Part shown: piece after piece, positions 13,241 to 25,935 of the stretch | Layout: each line of letters begins with the position of its first letter | How positions within the stretch are numbered: position 1 is the stretch's first letter | Assembly (NCBI RefSeq): GCF_035582795.1 | Contig: NC_134374.1 | Coordinates: 24,443,798 to 24,507,797, forward strand | DNA from: Mycteria americana | Lineage: Eukaryota > Chordata > Aves > Ciconiiformes > Ciconiidae | Direction of reading: 5' to 3' | Length of the DNA: 64,000 bases | The notes under the pieces: model-generated | What the model saw: the letters and a program-made list of their open reading frames with translations, nothing else | Databases searched by the model: none | What the model was told of the DNA's origin: nothing | Position numbers and translations under genes: made by a program

Positions 13241-13510
13241 GACGGCGCAGGGACCATGCACGCCTCGTGCAATGGTGCAGGGACCACGCACACCTTGCAC
13301 GGCAGCGTGGGGACCACACAAACCTTGTATGATGGCGCAAGGACCATGTGCACCTTGCATGGCAGCACGGGGACCACGCACATCTTGCACGGTGGCGTGG
13401 GGACCACGCACACCTTGCACGATGGCACAGGGACCGTGCACACCTTGCATGGCAACACGGGCACCGTGCACGCCTTGCACAACGGCAGGGAGACCACGCT
13501 TGCGCTGCAG
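13241..13510. repeat. 30-bp minisatellite, nine copies, no indels
   Basis: Nine consecutive units of exactly 30 bp with consensus close to GATGGCGCAGGGACCACGCA then CACCTTGCAC. The units differ by substitutions only. Two variant starts, GATGGCGCA-like and GGCAGCACG-like, are interspersed. The array begins 110 bp after the syntaxin-like stop codon. Because 30 is divisible by 3, several frames stay open across the whole array on both strands and give decapeptide repeats. I regard those as non-coding by-products. Confidence 0.95.
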
Positions 13511-16500
13511 GACCGGCACCCAGGGCACTGCAGCACCCAACAAGGAAAAGCACTTTTAATACTATGAAACCTAACTTTAAAACTTCATTTTTTTTAATTT
13601 TTTTTTTTTTAATTTAAAGGAGAGGGAAAAAGAAAAGCCTGTTGAAGTTTTTGGCACATTTGTTGTGACACGTGAGGAGACCCGATGGCTCGGTGCCACC
13701 ACGGAGCAGCGCGAAGGCTCCTCCACCACATCTGGCTCCTCCACCACCACCAACTTCTCTGTAGAGCGAGCGCCAGCCTCGGGAGAGACCTGGCTGAGCC
13801 CCGCCTTGGGTCGCTGGGCAGCATCCAGGGCCGGCAGCCCGGCAGAACTGGTTGAGCTGCTCAGTAAATGATTACCCATAAAGCGCAGGAAAAAACACTG
13901 TGTTAGCGTCAATGCTTTCAGCCAGGGCATATTCACAGGGGTTTTCATGGAGCACAACCTCCTCCGGAGCCTGGCGCGGAGGTGATGGTCCCCAAGTGCT
14001 GGCTCCTTTGCTGGTGGGGCTGCAGCTTTCTCTGCCGGCAGCGGCAGCCGGTGGCACGCTCTTTCTTGCGTACAGGATGAACAAGAAAATAGCCCTGATT
14101 TGTGTTACGAGGACAGGTGAGAAGTTAAAGAAGTAGGAGAAAAAGAGGAGAAACTTTGCACCTTTCCACCGATGGCTTCAGCAGTTTATGAGACTTTATG
14201 AGTTTATTCATCAGGGTTTTTTTTTATGCCTGGTTGCTTTTCATTAAATATTGGCCTCAGATGGAGACTAATTACTGCATAGCAAAGTAATTAAGAATAT
14301 TGTAATGTGGGCATGAACATTCGACAGGATGGGAAAGTTTCCTTTCTCTCCTGAATAAAGGTTGGGACTTCATTTGGAGCACGTTTGCTTTATGAATATT
14401 CCCGGTGATGATGAAGCGAAGGTGGAGGACCTGCTTTAATGATTCAAAGAATATACATGAGGAGGCTGTTTTAATTATCTCCCAAATGAGCATCATAAAT
14501 TTAGGAAGTTGACATTTAAGGGGAAAATTAAGAGAAAGCCAAACATGTTAAGTTAAAATCGGGCTACCCAAACCCCTTAGCTCTGTTCTGTAACGCCACG
14601 CTAAGACTACAGTTACGCCTAAGATATTTTAATGTTTCTCGTTGCAGATCAGATTATACTTTTTTTGCCTTTCTTTCCGCCTAGAGATCATTAGGGAAGA
14701 ATAGCCTAATAATGGTATTCCAAAAATGATGCTTTTATCTTGTCCTGTTCTGCATAAAGAAAGCGAGCCCTACCCCGACGTTCTTTGGTCGCCGCAGTGC
14801 CCGCTGCGGGCTCTTGGTGGGTCGCTGCCCGTGGGACGCCGGACCTGACGGGGAGAGACCCGGCGATACCTTTGCTGGCTGCTCATCGGCATCAAAAAGT
14901 TGACTTCTGTATTAACCCGACTGCAAATGGATGCTCAGAATAAGATTCATTAAAAGAGGAACCTTTTAGTAAAATGCATTAAAAGGAGCTGGCTTAAAAG
15001 TATAAAGAGTCTGGAAGTGTGCTGGCAGCGTGCACTGGTTTTCACTTGCAAAGCCTTTCAGCTGAAGAAATGCCACTGACAATATATCTTTAGAAGAGTA
15101 TAAAATCTTTTCCTGACATTTAGACGAGCAAATAATTCCAGCACAATTTAATCACCCTATAGGACGTTTTTTTAGGGAGATTACTGCAGCTTAGCAGTCT
15201 GGCGTTCCTGCTCAGAGACCCCGGGAGGACTCGCGCACTCCAGTTCAAACACTGAATTTTTATCCTTTCAACCCTGTTGATTTTTCATGTCACGACACAT
15301 ACCTCCTGAACAGAACAATTTCTTGTGAATGTAACTTTAAAAGCCTCCTGAACGTTGAATAGGAACTAAGTTCCCTGAGTTCTGTTCAATTTGCAGCATC
15401 TGCTTGCCCAAACCTCTAGACATACACCTTTATTGGCAAAGCGGAAGGGAAAGTTGCATCGGTGTTTGGGACCGTAATTCCATTTTGCTGTACTCCACTT
15501 GCCCTTGAATAACACACCCTGGTGTGAGAGGGAGGATAAATTCTTACTTCAAAATATTTATGTATTTTAATTCAAGATGAGAGATTTGATGAACTGTATT
15601 TTCATTTTCCTCAAACTATTCCCATTGAAAACCATCACTCAATATTTCCATTTCCAGAAATTTTCCCCAAAGTGTTTTTTTTTTTGTTCAAATGGGCTTT
15701 GTATACCAAATCACACTTGGTATTTTTATTCTGAGTATATTTAATGTCAAATCAGAAATTCATTCTCCTGTGTGGGCTACCAAGTTATTGCGATGCTTCA
15801 AAACACTTTCTACGTTTCATTCACCAGTAACAAAAATGTGTCAGCAGTTTAAATTGACTTGATTTGTTTTTCCCCTGTTTTTCCTGTATTTTCCAGTGAA
15901 TCAACAACTCTATTCATAGAGCTCATCAGATATCTTCTGCTGCTCCCTGTCTTTGAAAAATGCGGAGATCTGGCTCACAAGCCTTTCTGCAGGAGTAGGG
16001 ATCACTGCCAAGAAATTCAGGGGAGCCACTTCTTGTCTTTCCAGCAACAGGTTGGAAACTCCATCCTTGGTTTTTAATTGGCAAATTGGGCTCATTTCAG
16101 TGCATTTTGGTGCTTACTTCAACTGGATGTCTTTGGTGTGCCAGCAGCCTCATCTGCGTGGGCAGCATGGCGCAGGTCACATCTCCGTTTTAGATCCTTT
16201 TTAAGGGCGTTTCTCTAACAGGCATGAAATAAATTGTGTTTTCCAGTGTTAAAATATTACTCTTGGATTTCCCTGGCAGGGATGAGGTTTGATCTCCATG
16301 CCTCTTCCTGCAGTCAACTCATGCAAAATCTACCAGAAATAATTTAGGATGAAGCAGTTCATGTTTTTTACAGGGGTCCCTATCTTAGAAAATCCACTCC
16401 TTTGGTTTGTTGACCTGCAGCTTTCAGACCGAGAAGTTTCTATGAAGTTTTCTCCAACACTGCCTTCTAGTGGGTCTTCACAGGTGCGTTGCTCCAGCTT

Positions 16501-19500
16501 ACCAGTGTAGAGGGGAACACTGCGCGTATCGGCATTTCAGATGCAAGTTTGGGGGGAACAAGCCAGGCCTTGCACAAAATTGCTTTGATTGACCATCACC
16601 GAGCAGTGTTTTTCCAGAGAAGAGCAAATTCGTAAGGACTTAAGGAAAGGGAGATACCAAACGCCTGCCGAGGAGGTGTCTGGCCAAGGGCTACGTCCCT
16701 GGTGGGAAATAGGGAAAGGAAAGAACACAACAATCGATAATGCTCACTGAGATATTCCAGGTGTGGGGTTTTGGACAAAAGGTCAAGTTTAAATGGGGGT
16801 TGTGGGGCGAGTGGAGGGGGAATTTGGCAAAGCTCGGACCCAGGGATGCCACTTGTTGTTTATTCTCTCTCCAGTTTGGGGGTGAAAGCCCTTTCGAGTC
16901 CTGAAAGGTGACAGCACCACGTCCCCGGGACCCTGAGCATCCCTGTGGGCACACAGAGTGAACGGTGATGGTAGTGACGGGGGTACATGTGGGTGTTGAT
17001 AGCAACCCTCTGCCTCTTCCCAGTGAGACCAAAACAACCGGGGTTTTTTGTGATTTTCTTTGTATTCGGCGCCTTTTCAGCTTTTTTTTTTTTTTTATTA
17101 ACAACGAACCTCTTCCCATTCAGTTGGTAAAATTGCACTGGCAGAGCCCGAGCAGCTTTGCGTGAGAAAGATGCGCAATGAGCTGTTGTGAGAGGAGTCG
17201 TGGAATAATCATCTTGTGAGCGCTGAATTCAGGCACGAGGTCGGGAAAAAACGGACACGTGGAGAGCAGAGTCCTCACGGGTCCTTCTTGCGCAATTAAG
17301 CCCTGAAACCGGGGGAGCTTTGCCCCGCTCTGTAAGCCCAGGCTGCGGGAGATGGTCCCCGTGCGGGGCCGGGGATGGGGGACCCGAGGGCTGAGCCTGC
17401 CTCCACCCAGGCCCGGGAGGTCTCCTGAGGTCCTTGCCCACCCTACGCTCCCAAACGTGCCCGTCTCCGCGGCTCGGATACGGTTGTTCCCAAGGGGAGA
17501 CGCTTGGTGCTTCCTGAGCTCCCCAGTAAATCCATTTATTTCCTATTACAAAATCAACATTTTTCTTTATTCTTGTTTTCTTCCGTGTTGAACATTTCCT
17601 TTTATTTTGTGTGTCGATCTTGGCATGCAAAGCACATTTTTTTACCATTTTCTTGAGCGAGGCTGTGGCAAGAACATACATTTCTATAATTCTTGAGGAA
17701 CAAATATCTCCACAACTCCACTGACCTAAATGATGAACTGAAATCTTTCAAACTGATCACTAATGAACACACCATTTTTGCTTAATTTCCTACCCTGTCT
17801 TGAAATGGTTGTGTCACCGATTAATTTTAAGCAGTAAAAACAAGTCTGAGTTTATGGTAAGACTTATTTTTGGTTTAAGGTAAGGTGAAACTCTCAAATC
17901 TCATATTAGCAGTCGGTAGACTGACTAGATTTTTTTTTTTTTTCAATACTGAAGGCAGTGACTTCTGTTCAAGTTACTCGATCCGCACTTCTCATAGGAA
18001 TGTGTATGTTTAAAATTCTGGTTTTTTGCTGTTCTTCATCTAGAAAGGTGTTGCCTGTGTTAATAAGAAGGTTGCTCTCACAGGCAATAATGCAAGGCAT
18101 AAATATGCACGTTAACGGCCTGTTCCAATCCTTCTGCTTCTTTGTAAAATCGGGGGAATAAAGCAAATCTGGGATTTCGATGGGGCAATGCAGTAGTGGG
18201 GACGTGCAGAAAGCAAGGAGGACCGGATGCTTGCACCGGCGCAGCCCTGAGCTGCCCTGCTTGGCTCAGGCCGGATCAAACCGTCACGCAAACGGCACGA
18301 CGGGCAGCTCAGGCTGGAAATTCCTGTTTACCGGCGCTTGAAGCCTTGTTTGCACAAATCTTCTTGTTTTTCCGAGCGGAGACCGAAGAAGTTCTTCAGT
18401 GGGGCTGATTTATGGTGTCTGCTCGGCCGGGAGGGCAAAGTCCTCATGATGGGAGCGAGAGAAAAGGGATTTGTGGCGATTTATTATACTCACAACTCTC
18501 CCATCACGCCATTTCTGAACGGAAACGACGGATGCGCGTCGTGGTCTGCCAGGATCTCACATTAGCATCGGATGATGAGACGAGTAGATAATAGCTTCTC
18601 CGGGGATGATTTGCTTCTTAACTGCTATTTCTAAAGCTTCAAGACAGATCCAGAGGACGGTTTGATATTGTCGCCAGCAATCTGCATTCCTGAAGCCTGC
18701 AGAGGCTCGGGAGTGAGTCACGCACGGGGACGGGACAGCGGCCGTGGCGTGACGTACATGCGACGGCAATGCCATGGCTTTGCTTTGAAACCGGGCACAG
18801 AGCTGCCTTTGCTGCCCATGGAGTGTGCTTGCAATATTAATCACAGCTTTAAATGGCCCCTAAATTAAAGTTTTGGTGCAATCCTAACTTCACAGGTGGT
18901 TTTTCACTCGGCTTTTCATGGCAAAGCAACCCCTCTGGGCTTTGTAATTTGTATCAATGATGTCTGGTTCTCTGAAAATGGGGTTTGCTTTAGGAGTTTT
19001 GTCAATCAATATGCAGTCCGGGTAGCCAACCACTACAAAATTTCCATTAATAATGGAAGTCTTAAATGAAGCCCTTCACTCACTCTGAATAAGTAATTTT
19101 GGGGGTTGGATTAACAGTGAGAGAAAAAAACTGACTCTGAATTTGCTTTAGAAAACTGTGTTCCTGTTCCATGACATTCAATGGCACAAGCTTTTGGGCA
19201 GGTAACCTGGAGCCTGGGTCCTGTCCCAGCACGTGGATGCTTCTTGCTGGAGCAAGGTAACGGCAAGCATCGTCTCTTTAGCGCAGCTCATCGCCGGCGG
19301 GGCTGCACCCCCGCTACCCCAAACGGCCTCAGCCCATGGCATTCGCTGCGTGTGTGAGGCTCCCGGCTCGAGGGGATGTGGTTCTGCTCCCTCCTACGGG
19401 ACCAGGCACCCGCTGCCCTTCAACCTTCTGGAACTTATCCTGTCTAAGGTGTCTCCCCAGTTCTGCCCGCCTTCCTCGCCTGCTCTGAACAGAACTCAGA

Positions 19501-20950
19501 TTTAGTGCTTTACTCCCGGCTTATTTCTCCTTGAAACCTTCCTTGGACTTGCTCATCGCCGTTTGTGCACAACCCGCTTTTTGTCTTTGATGGGTATAAA
19601 TCAAGCGCAGGCAAAGCAGAGTAAATGCTACGGTTCCCGGCTGAACCCCCGGTGATTTGCCATTGTAACTCGTTGCAGAACATTATTGAGAAGGATTCCT
19701 ATTTATTCACGTGCACCACGTGCTGGAGCGGTGCGAGGCGACGAGGGAATATCTGACGCGCAATGTTTGCTGGGGGAGCGGCATTGCATCAGCTGCTTTT
19801 GGGGGTTAATTAAAAGATCAGAGGTGCTTTCCATCTGAGCTTTTTTGTTTTGAAGTATACAGGAGCTGCATAAATGGCTCGCAGCTCATCCTTAAAGACT
19901 TCCATCCATTTAATATGTATTTTTCTACACAGTTTTATGATGCAGGGGAAGATATTTCTATAGCTTATGGGAAAACAGGTTCGTGGGAGCGCGGGCGTGG
20001 GAAATAAGGTTGGCAGAAACTGAAAGAGAACATCAAGTGCCACCGTGGTTTTCACTGTAAAAGATCACCAGCAGCTTTAAAGGCAGATTTTATTTAAGGG
20101 GAGGAGGCTGACATGGTACAGCGGACACAGAGCAGACAAAAACCTGAATAAAGAGGTCCCATCGAGCACATATGTTGAAATCCAAGGACCAGAACAACTT
20201 GCTCCTGACATCGGCGTTTTATTAGTGAGAGTAAACAGGAAAGTGGCTGAGGCCGACAGGTACAAATGATCTACGGCACAGAAACCCATTCCCCACCTCC
20301 GGCAGAGGCTGGATATTCTGCTGCCTGAAAACAGAGCCGAGCGAAGGCGCGAGTCACTTCAGCGGCTGGGCAGGAGAAGAGTTACCAGCCAGCGGGATGG
20401 GAGAAAACTGCCTGGTACTGGGCTACTGGGAAACTTGCCATCCGTTCTCTGTCATTACTTTACTCAGCTACGCAGCTTTACATACACGCATTTCCTAAGA
20501 AAGATAGCTGACGCAGGAATAAATAAAATTTTCCAGTAATATTTTCAGATCCTAATGTGACGTGAAGTAACGTAGCTCCGTTGACTTCTTCGCTCTGTAT
20601 GCTCCTTCGAAACTGGAACAAATGATTTCTTTTTTAAAAAAAATCCCCCCTAGAAATGTTGACTATAAATGCCCTCTGAGCTGTGGTACAAATACGCAAT
20701 AGTTGCTGTACCTGTGTGTGAAACAGGAGTATTTCAGGCCATGGGGAGGCAGCGGGGATGGTGGTGCCGTAGCGGCAGGTATTCGAGGCACACGGCTCGC
20801 CGTCCTCGGCCGCAGGGAAGAGCCCTGCTCCCTAATTCCAGTTTACACCCCATTCCAATGATTTACTCTTGCTACTGACGCCTACTTACAGCTGTGTAAT
20901 GTAGATAAAAAAAATACGCCTGGAGCAATCGCAAGGGGTTTTTTTATACA
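13511..20950. other. Gene-poor intergenic sequence
   Basis: I find no gene here. After the minisatellite comes T-rich sequence (about 13585-13612), then mixed GC sequence to about 14.15 kb. From 14.2 to 16.3 kb it is AT-rich with few CpGs. Two identical TAATTA homeodomain-type sites lie 19 bp apart (14269-14274 and 14288-14293), and repeated ATTAAA/CATTAAAAG words occur near 14950. From 16.5 to 20.9 kb composition is mixed, with poly-T tracts near 17082 and 17931. Open frames of up to 150 codons on both strands have no recognisable features. Confidence 0.5.
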
Positions 20951-21403
20951 GAATCACAGAATCGTATAGGTTGGAAAAGACCTTTAAGATCATCGAGTCC
21001 AACCATAAACCTAACACTGCCAAGCCCACCACTACACCATGTCCCTAAGCACCTCAGCCAAACGTCCTTTAAATACCTCCAGGGATGGGGACTCCACCAC
21101 TTCCCTGGGCAGCCTGTTCCAATGCTGGACAACCCTTCCAGTGAAGTAAAATTTCCTAATACCCAGTCTAAACCTCCCCTGGCGCAACTTGAGGCCATTT
21201 CCTCTCGTCCCATCACTTGTTACCTGGGAGAAGAGACCGACCCCACCTCTCTACAGCCTCCTTTCAGGCAGTTGTAGAGAGCGATGAGGTCTCCCCTCAG
21301 CCTCCTTTTCTCCAGGCTGAACAACCCCAGGTCCCTCAGCCGCTCCCCATCAGCCTTGTGCTCCAGACCCTCCCCCAGCTCCGTTGCCCTTCTCCGGACA
21401 CGC
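20951..21403 (-). mobile_element. CR1 LINE fragment, 3' end, antisense
   Basis: The + strand begins GAATCACAGAATCGTATAGG then TTGGAAAAGACC, the reverse complement of the avian CR1 3' terminus. It continues through the end of ORF2 (complement of the [16 protein letters not shown]-type segment), fading out near CTTCTCCGGACACGCT. The fragment is about 450 bp, severely 5'-truncated and non-autonomous. It shares its whole length, in inverted orientation, with the end of the CR1 copy at 53525-54805. Confidence 0.93.
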
Positions 21404-24400
21404 TAAATGATGTCTGCATCTTTTGCACACATCATTTTTGCAAATGCACTTTTTGGGTGCGTTGCCTTTCTGGCGCGGGGCTGGCTCCCACACAGGCACC
21501 GGGTGGGAGCTGTCAGACTCGCCGTGTACGGCACGCTGAGGGGTATCGGCATCGATAATACACGGACAGCTCAACACGATACGGTTTTCAGCCTGAGCCG
21601 CCGGTAGTCTCATTGCACAAAATAATTACCAGCTACTTAACTTTGATACTAAAAACCACCTTGAAGTGGCAAGGGCACCTATGTAATATTTTTTCAAAAC
21701 AGAGAACGGTTCAAACCCGCTATAACGAATTTGATTGGCATTTGTATGGACTTTCCTTTATCCTTGGCACATAAAAAAGTGAGCAGGATGTTACAGGTAT
21801 TTTTATTAGGGGAGTCTTTTATTTTTGCTTCTACAGATGTGCACAAGAGCGTTCAGAGTCAAGCACATCTGTTAGGAGAGCCCACTGCATCTTGAAAAAT
21901 CAGGGTTTTTTCTCTCTTCCTGTATCTTCGCTGTCGTTTTAATTATTATTTCAGAAGGCAAAAATCTGCACATTTGCTTGCAGTGTAAAGGCAGCCGCAG
22001 GCTCGGGGTGGTTTGGTGCCCTGCTAAAGAGGGAAGGGGTAGCTTATGGGTGCTAATATGAATTCCTGGGACGCTGTCACCCCTTTTACACATCGAACAC
22101 GCAGCACGGGGTGCGCGTGGCTTTCGCTTACCCTTTGCGGCGTTGCCCAGGCATCCTCGCTGTGGCAGAAGGCTGTGATGTGGGAGCGCTGCCTTCAGCG
22201 AGACCTGCTCCTCAGCCCGCCTGCCCTTCGGCCAGCTGCCAGCGTGGTCGTAATCAGAGCAAGTTGTCCCCTGCTACCAGCAGGAGTTGATTCATCCTGA
22301 CTCACACCTGCGTGTCCTGTTTGCGGGGAGGAACACAACAGCAACGTGGTCGGTGATGGAGGCAGCGTGTCCTCCCTCGAGCGGCTACGGTGCCCGCTTC
22401 CTTCACCGAGCACAACAGACCGTGTTCGTCCCTCACTGACTTGAGTGTGTGGGTAGGGCAGAGCTCATCTGCTCATCTGCAGATGTGCCTGCCAGCTGTG
22501 CGCGCATCCCGCTGAAACACAAGCTTTTGCCCTGAACGCGGAGCTGCGGTGGCCGCTGACGTAGCTGCTGGAGTTGCCCTTTAGCACTCGTCCCAAAACA
22601 GGAAAGGAATTCGCCGTTTGTTATTAACCCTCTCTCGAGTCCGGTCAGGAGCAGCGAGCATCCTCGCATCACCCCCCATCCGACCCAGCCTTGCCCCACA
22701 CAAGGAGAGGCGTCGATGCCACGTGGGCTCTGCCAGGGGCGGCTGTCGCTGCTCGGTGCCCCTCTTCCCCACAGCGAGGTCTGGGTCCCTGAGCTGCCAC
22801 CACGGTCCGCGGCCTGGCCACGAGACCAGAAGCCGTTAATCCCGGCTTTCTTATTTTAGCAGTTTTTCTCCTTGCAGCATACAGAAACGTATCCCAGTGC
22901 AAGTTCTTTCAGACCGAGTGGTCTCCAAAGCAGGCACATCTGGGACAGTTTGCCGTTGTGACTTCTTGGTTTGCTCCAATGGCTGCTCCACATGGTGTGT
23001 TTATGAATATGGGCTGGAAAACGTTGAAGACCTTTCCTTGGTCTTCTCTATTGAAAAGTCCAGGGCCATTTCCACGTCCTCATTTTGACTTAAAATACAC
23101 AGAGTATTTTCCCTTCAAAAAAAGCTAACAGGTCAAGCTGAACTTTATTGTAACAAATACACTTTAGAGAGAATTTTACCTCCCGTTTGTAATGGCACAA
23201 AGCCATTTGCAATGAGAAGCAAGGCTATTTGACAGCTCGAGTGTGCTGTCTGGATCGGAGGAGTCTGTCTCTGAGAGGTACCCTGCAGCGCTTGCATTTT
23301 ATGGGAAGAGGAGGTGGCCTCTCTGTCCTCCAGGAAAGTCCCAGTATTTTTTATTCTTCACAAAATTAGGGAAAGTGAGTGCCATCATTTCCCTTATATT
23401 CCTCAATAGAAAATCCTATTTCCAAAATATTAGGACAGCAATAAACGTGAGACCCGTAGAAAGCTTTGGAGGCACTGGCTGATGGCTAGTGAACTTCTGT
23501 TGGTGGCTTTCAGATGAAATCGTGGGCAGGAAGCAACAAAAGAGGAGCGGTCAGTATCGTAAAGCGTGATTATTAAAGTACCTCATTCTGTGGGCCACAA
23601 AGAACACTTTTTACTTGTATTTAATATTTGGCAGGCAGCGAAGAGCTTATGAGGTGTGAATCAAACCCAAAGTTGGAAAACTGGAAGAGTGGTTTCCAAA
23701 GGCAATCCTCTTTCTCCTCTCGGGTGTGCTTGGGTGACACGGTGTAGGGCTCAGCAAAGCCAGGTCCTTAGACCTTCACTGCCTTTTTACCTTCAAGCTA
23801 TATTCTTCAGAAGGCGGATATTTCTGCATTTAAATCTGATATTGTGCAAATGGGAAGAGAAATAATCGTATCGGTGCCTCTCTGAGGGGCAAAGATGACC
23901 TGTCAGCAAGGGCAGCAAGTTGGAAGGCTTTCCATGGCTTCCCACGTTAGGATGGTGTAACCGTGCAGTGAAAAGACTGTTTCGCTTGCGATTTTACACT
24001 CAGCGCAACGCTGAAAGGACTACTTTTTAAATCATTTGCCCAGTTTTTTATATGGAGCCTGCCAGGCTTCAGAATAACTGAAGTGGAGAATATTAGGAAC
24101 AGAGGAGCAGGGAAGATAAACAATCTTGATAGCACCGCGCATACGCTGCTTGTTCTGTGCTGGAACGGGAACGTTCAGGCACTTTTTCCGAAAGAAGCAA
24201 TTAGCACTATTTAAATAGCTATATTATGCAGTAAAAAAAAATTGCTATGTTTACTGCGGTTGGGAATGTATTAGGTTTATTCACTATAACAAAATGGATT
24301 TTAAGACAGGGAACAGATAAAAGACTCGAAAATCAAACTTCTGTTGAAAGTTAGTGAATATATAAATCTGAATGAAGGAGGAATCTCAGCTGGTTAAGAT

Positions 24401-25750
24401 GGACAGCAGGTATGAGTAAGTTTGCTACAGAGGTTTCCATAGTTTTTTAAAGTTGTCATAGTTCTCGCCCCAGCATCCTCAGAGTTGAAATGTTTCCAGA
24501 CGCACTATTTCAATACGTCGCACGCATCTTCATGTCACAGGTAGTGGACATGTGGTACATCTGGATGTGCTTCCTACTGTGGCTATACATAGTCAATGGG
24601 TATAACACAGCAGTCAGGACTCCCAGAAAGCATGAGAAAGTTCCCCCATGAGACTAAGGTCAAGGAGAGGATATGAATGGTTAAGGCAAAATGCAGGTAT
24701 TAAATGTGGCCTGACATATGGTTGAAGTTAGTCAGAACAGGAGTGAAAATTCAGCACGGTGCTTCACCTCTCCATCACCGAAGGTCTCGCCTGGAGGAGG
24801 GCCAGAGCAGCAGAGCCCTATGCTTACTCCTCTAGTCAAAGACGACTGATGGATAGACAGATGGCAAGCTGACCTCCCAGCAGCTTCTTCCTCAAAGCAC
24901 GTTGAGTCAGACAGAGCAGGGAGGGCCCCTGAGCATCTCTGCTACTCTTGCATCAGGCTCTGGGGAGCTGCATGGTCCTCTGGGCTCAGCCTTCCCCCAG
25001 CCCTGGCAGTTGGGTTTCCTCAGAAATAGTGGGATCCACTCTGTTCTTCTGCTGGCTTCCCACCTACGCCATAAACCCCAACACCATGAACACCCCCCTT
25101 AGATGCTCCTTACCTGCCCTCTCTTCTCCTCGCTGTCTTCCCTACTTGTGTCCTGCTTTATCTCTACCCACAATCAATTTATTTTCCGGTAATGTCTCTC
25201 TCTCCCTCACATTTTTTTCTAAAGCAGGGTTGTTTTCCATTAAAAACTCTGTGGCAGAGACAACTGAAGATGCAAAAGCACTGAAGCACCTTACCCCATG
25301 CCTCTCACTGATCTGTTTGCTGTATCCACATACTTTTTAGCTCCTGCCACTCTTCCTCTGTCTGTTTTTGAAGGCAAGGAGTAGCTTCAGGGTTGGTTCT
25401 TTTTCCTGTAAATGTCCTCAGGCAGAAACTTACTCTGCATGTCTGGAAACTGCCCATCTCGTCAGGCTCCCAGTTTTGAACGGACCATTGGAATATCCTC
25501 ACAACACGGGTAATAACAGGCAACACCATCAGCTGGTCATCATAAGTAAATTAACCTTGGCTTTCTAAAGCCTAAAGCTCCAACCTGCAATTAGAGTTAA
25601 GTGGCTCGGCCACTTCAGCACACCACATCTGCAATGCAGATGGGATTTGGTAGATGGTCACCATCAGCAGCGTACAAAGACCGTGGTGCTTACAACCCGC
25701 GCACTTAGCAATGGTTCTGATTCCAAATTATTAATAATAGCAGCAGCAGG
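21404..25750. other. Gene-poor intergenic sequence
   Basis: No gene seen. GC-richer patches (about 22040-22850) alternate with AT-rich sequence. The segment 24400-24900 is unusually free of simple repeats and could be an old unrecognised interspersed repeat, but I cannot assign it. No long or family-like open frame is present. Confidence 0.5.
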
Positions 25751-25935
25751 AAATCCAAATCATAGCAATGTTGATTGGAAGGGACCTGTGGGGCTCATCC
25801 AGTCCAGCGTCCTGATGGGTGCGTGGCTATCGCCAGCGCCGGCCCAGGTCAGCTGCGGCTTTGCCCAGCCAAGTCTTGGCAACCTTCAGGGATGGCGACT
25901 TCACAGTCTCTGGGGAAGCCACCCCTCTGGGGCTC
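25751..25935 (-). mobile_element. Old CR1 LINE fragment, antisense
   Basis: The + strand has AAATCATAG, then TTGATTGGAAGGGACCTGTG and a CATCCAGTCCAGC segment, followed by TTCAGGGATGGCGACTTCAC. These are the landmarks of the reverse-complemented CR1 3' region. It is more diverged than the copy at 20951, with a GC-rich unmatched middle, and is probably an older subfamily member. Confidence 0.75.

Noticed and set aside
12148-13536. 462-codon open frame on the minus strand across the syntaxin-like gene and minisatellite
   Set aside because: It is antisense to a frame with clear SNARE homology. It stays open because of high GC and a repeat unit divisible by 3, and it shows no family resemblance of its own.
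13128-13559. Open frame overlapping the syntaxin stop as ATGA, encoding decapeptide repeats
   Set aside because: The overlap looks like bacterial coupling, but this is a vertebrate locus. The frame is mostly minisatellite, and other frames are equally open.
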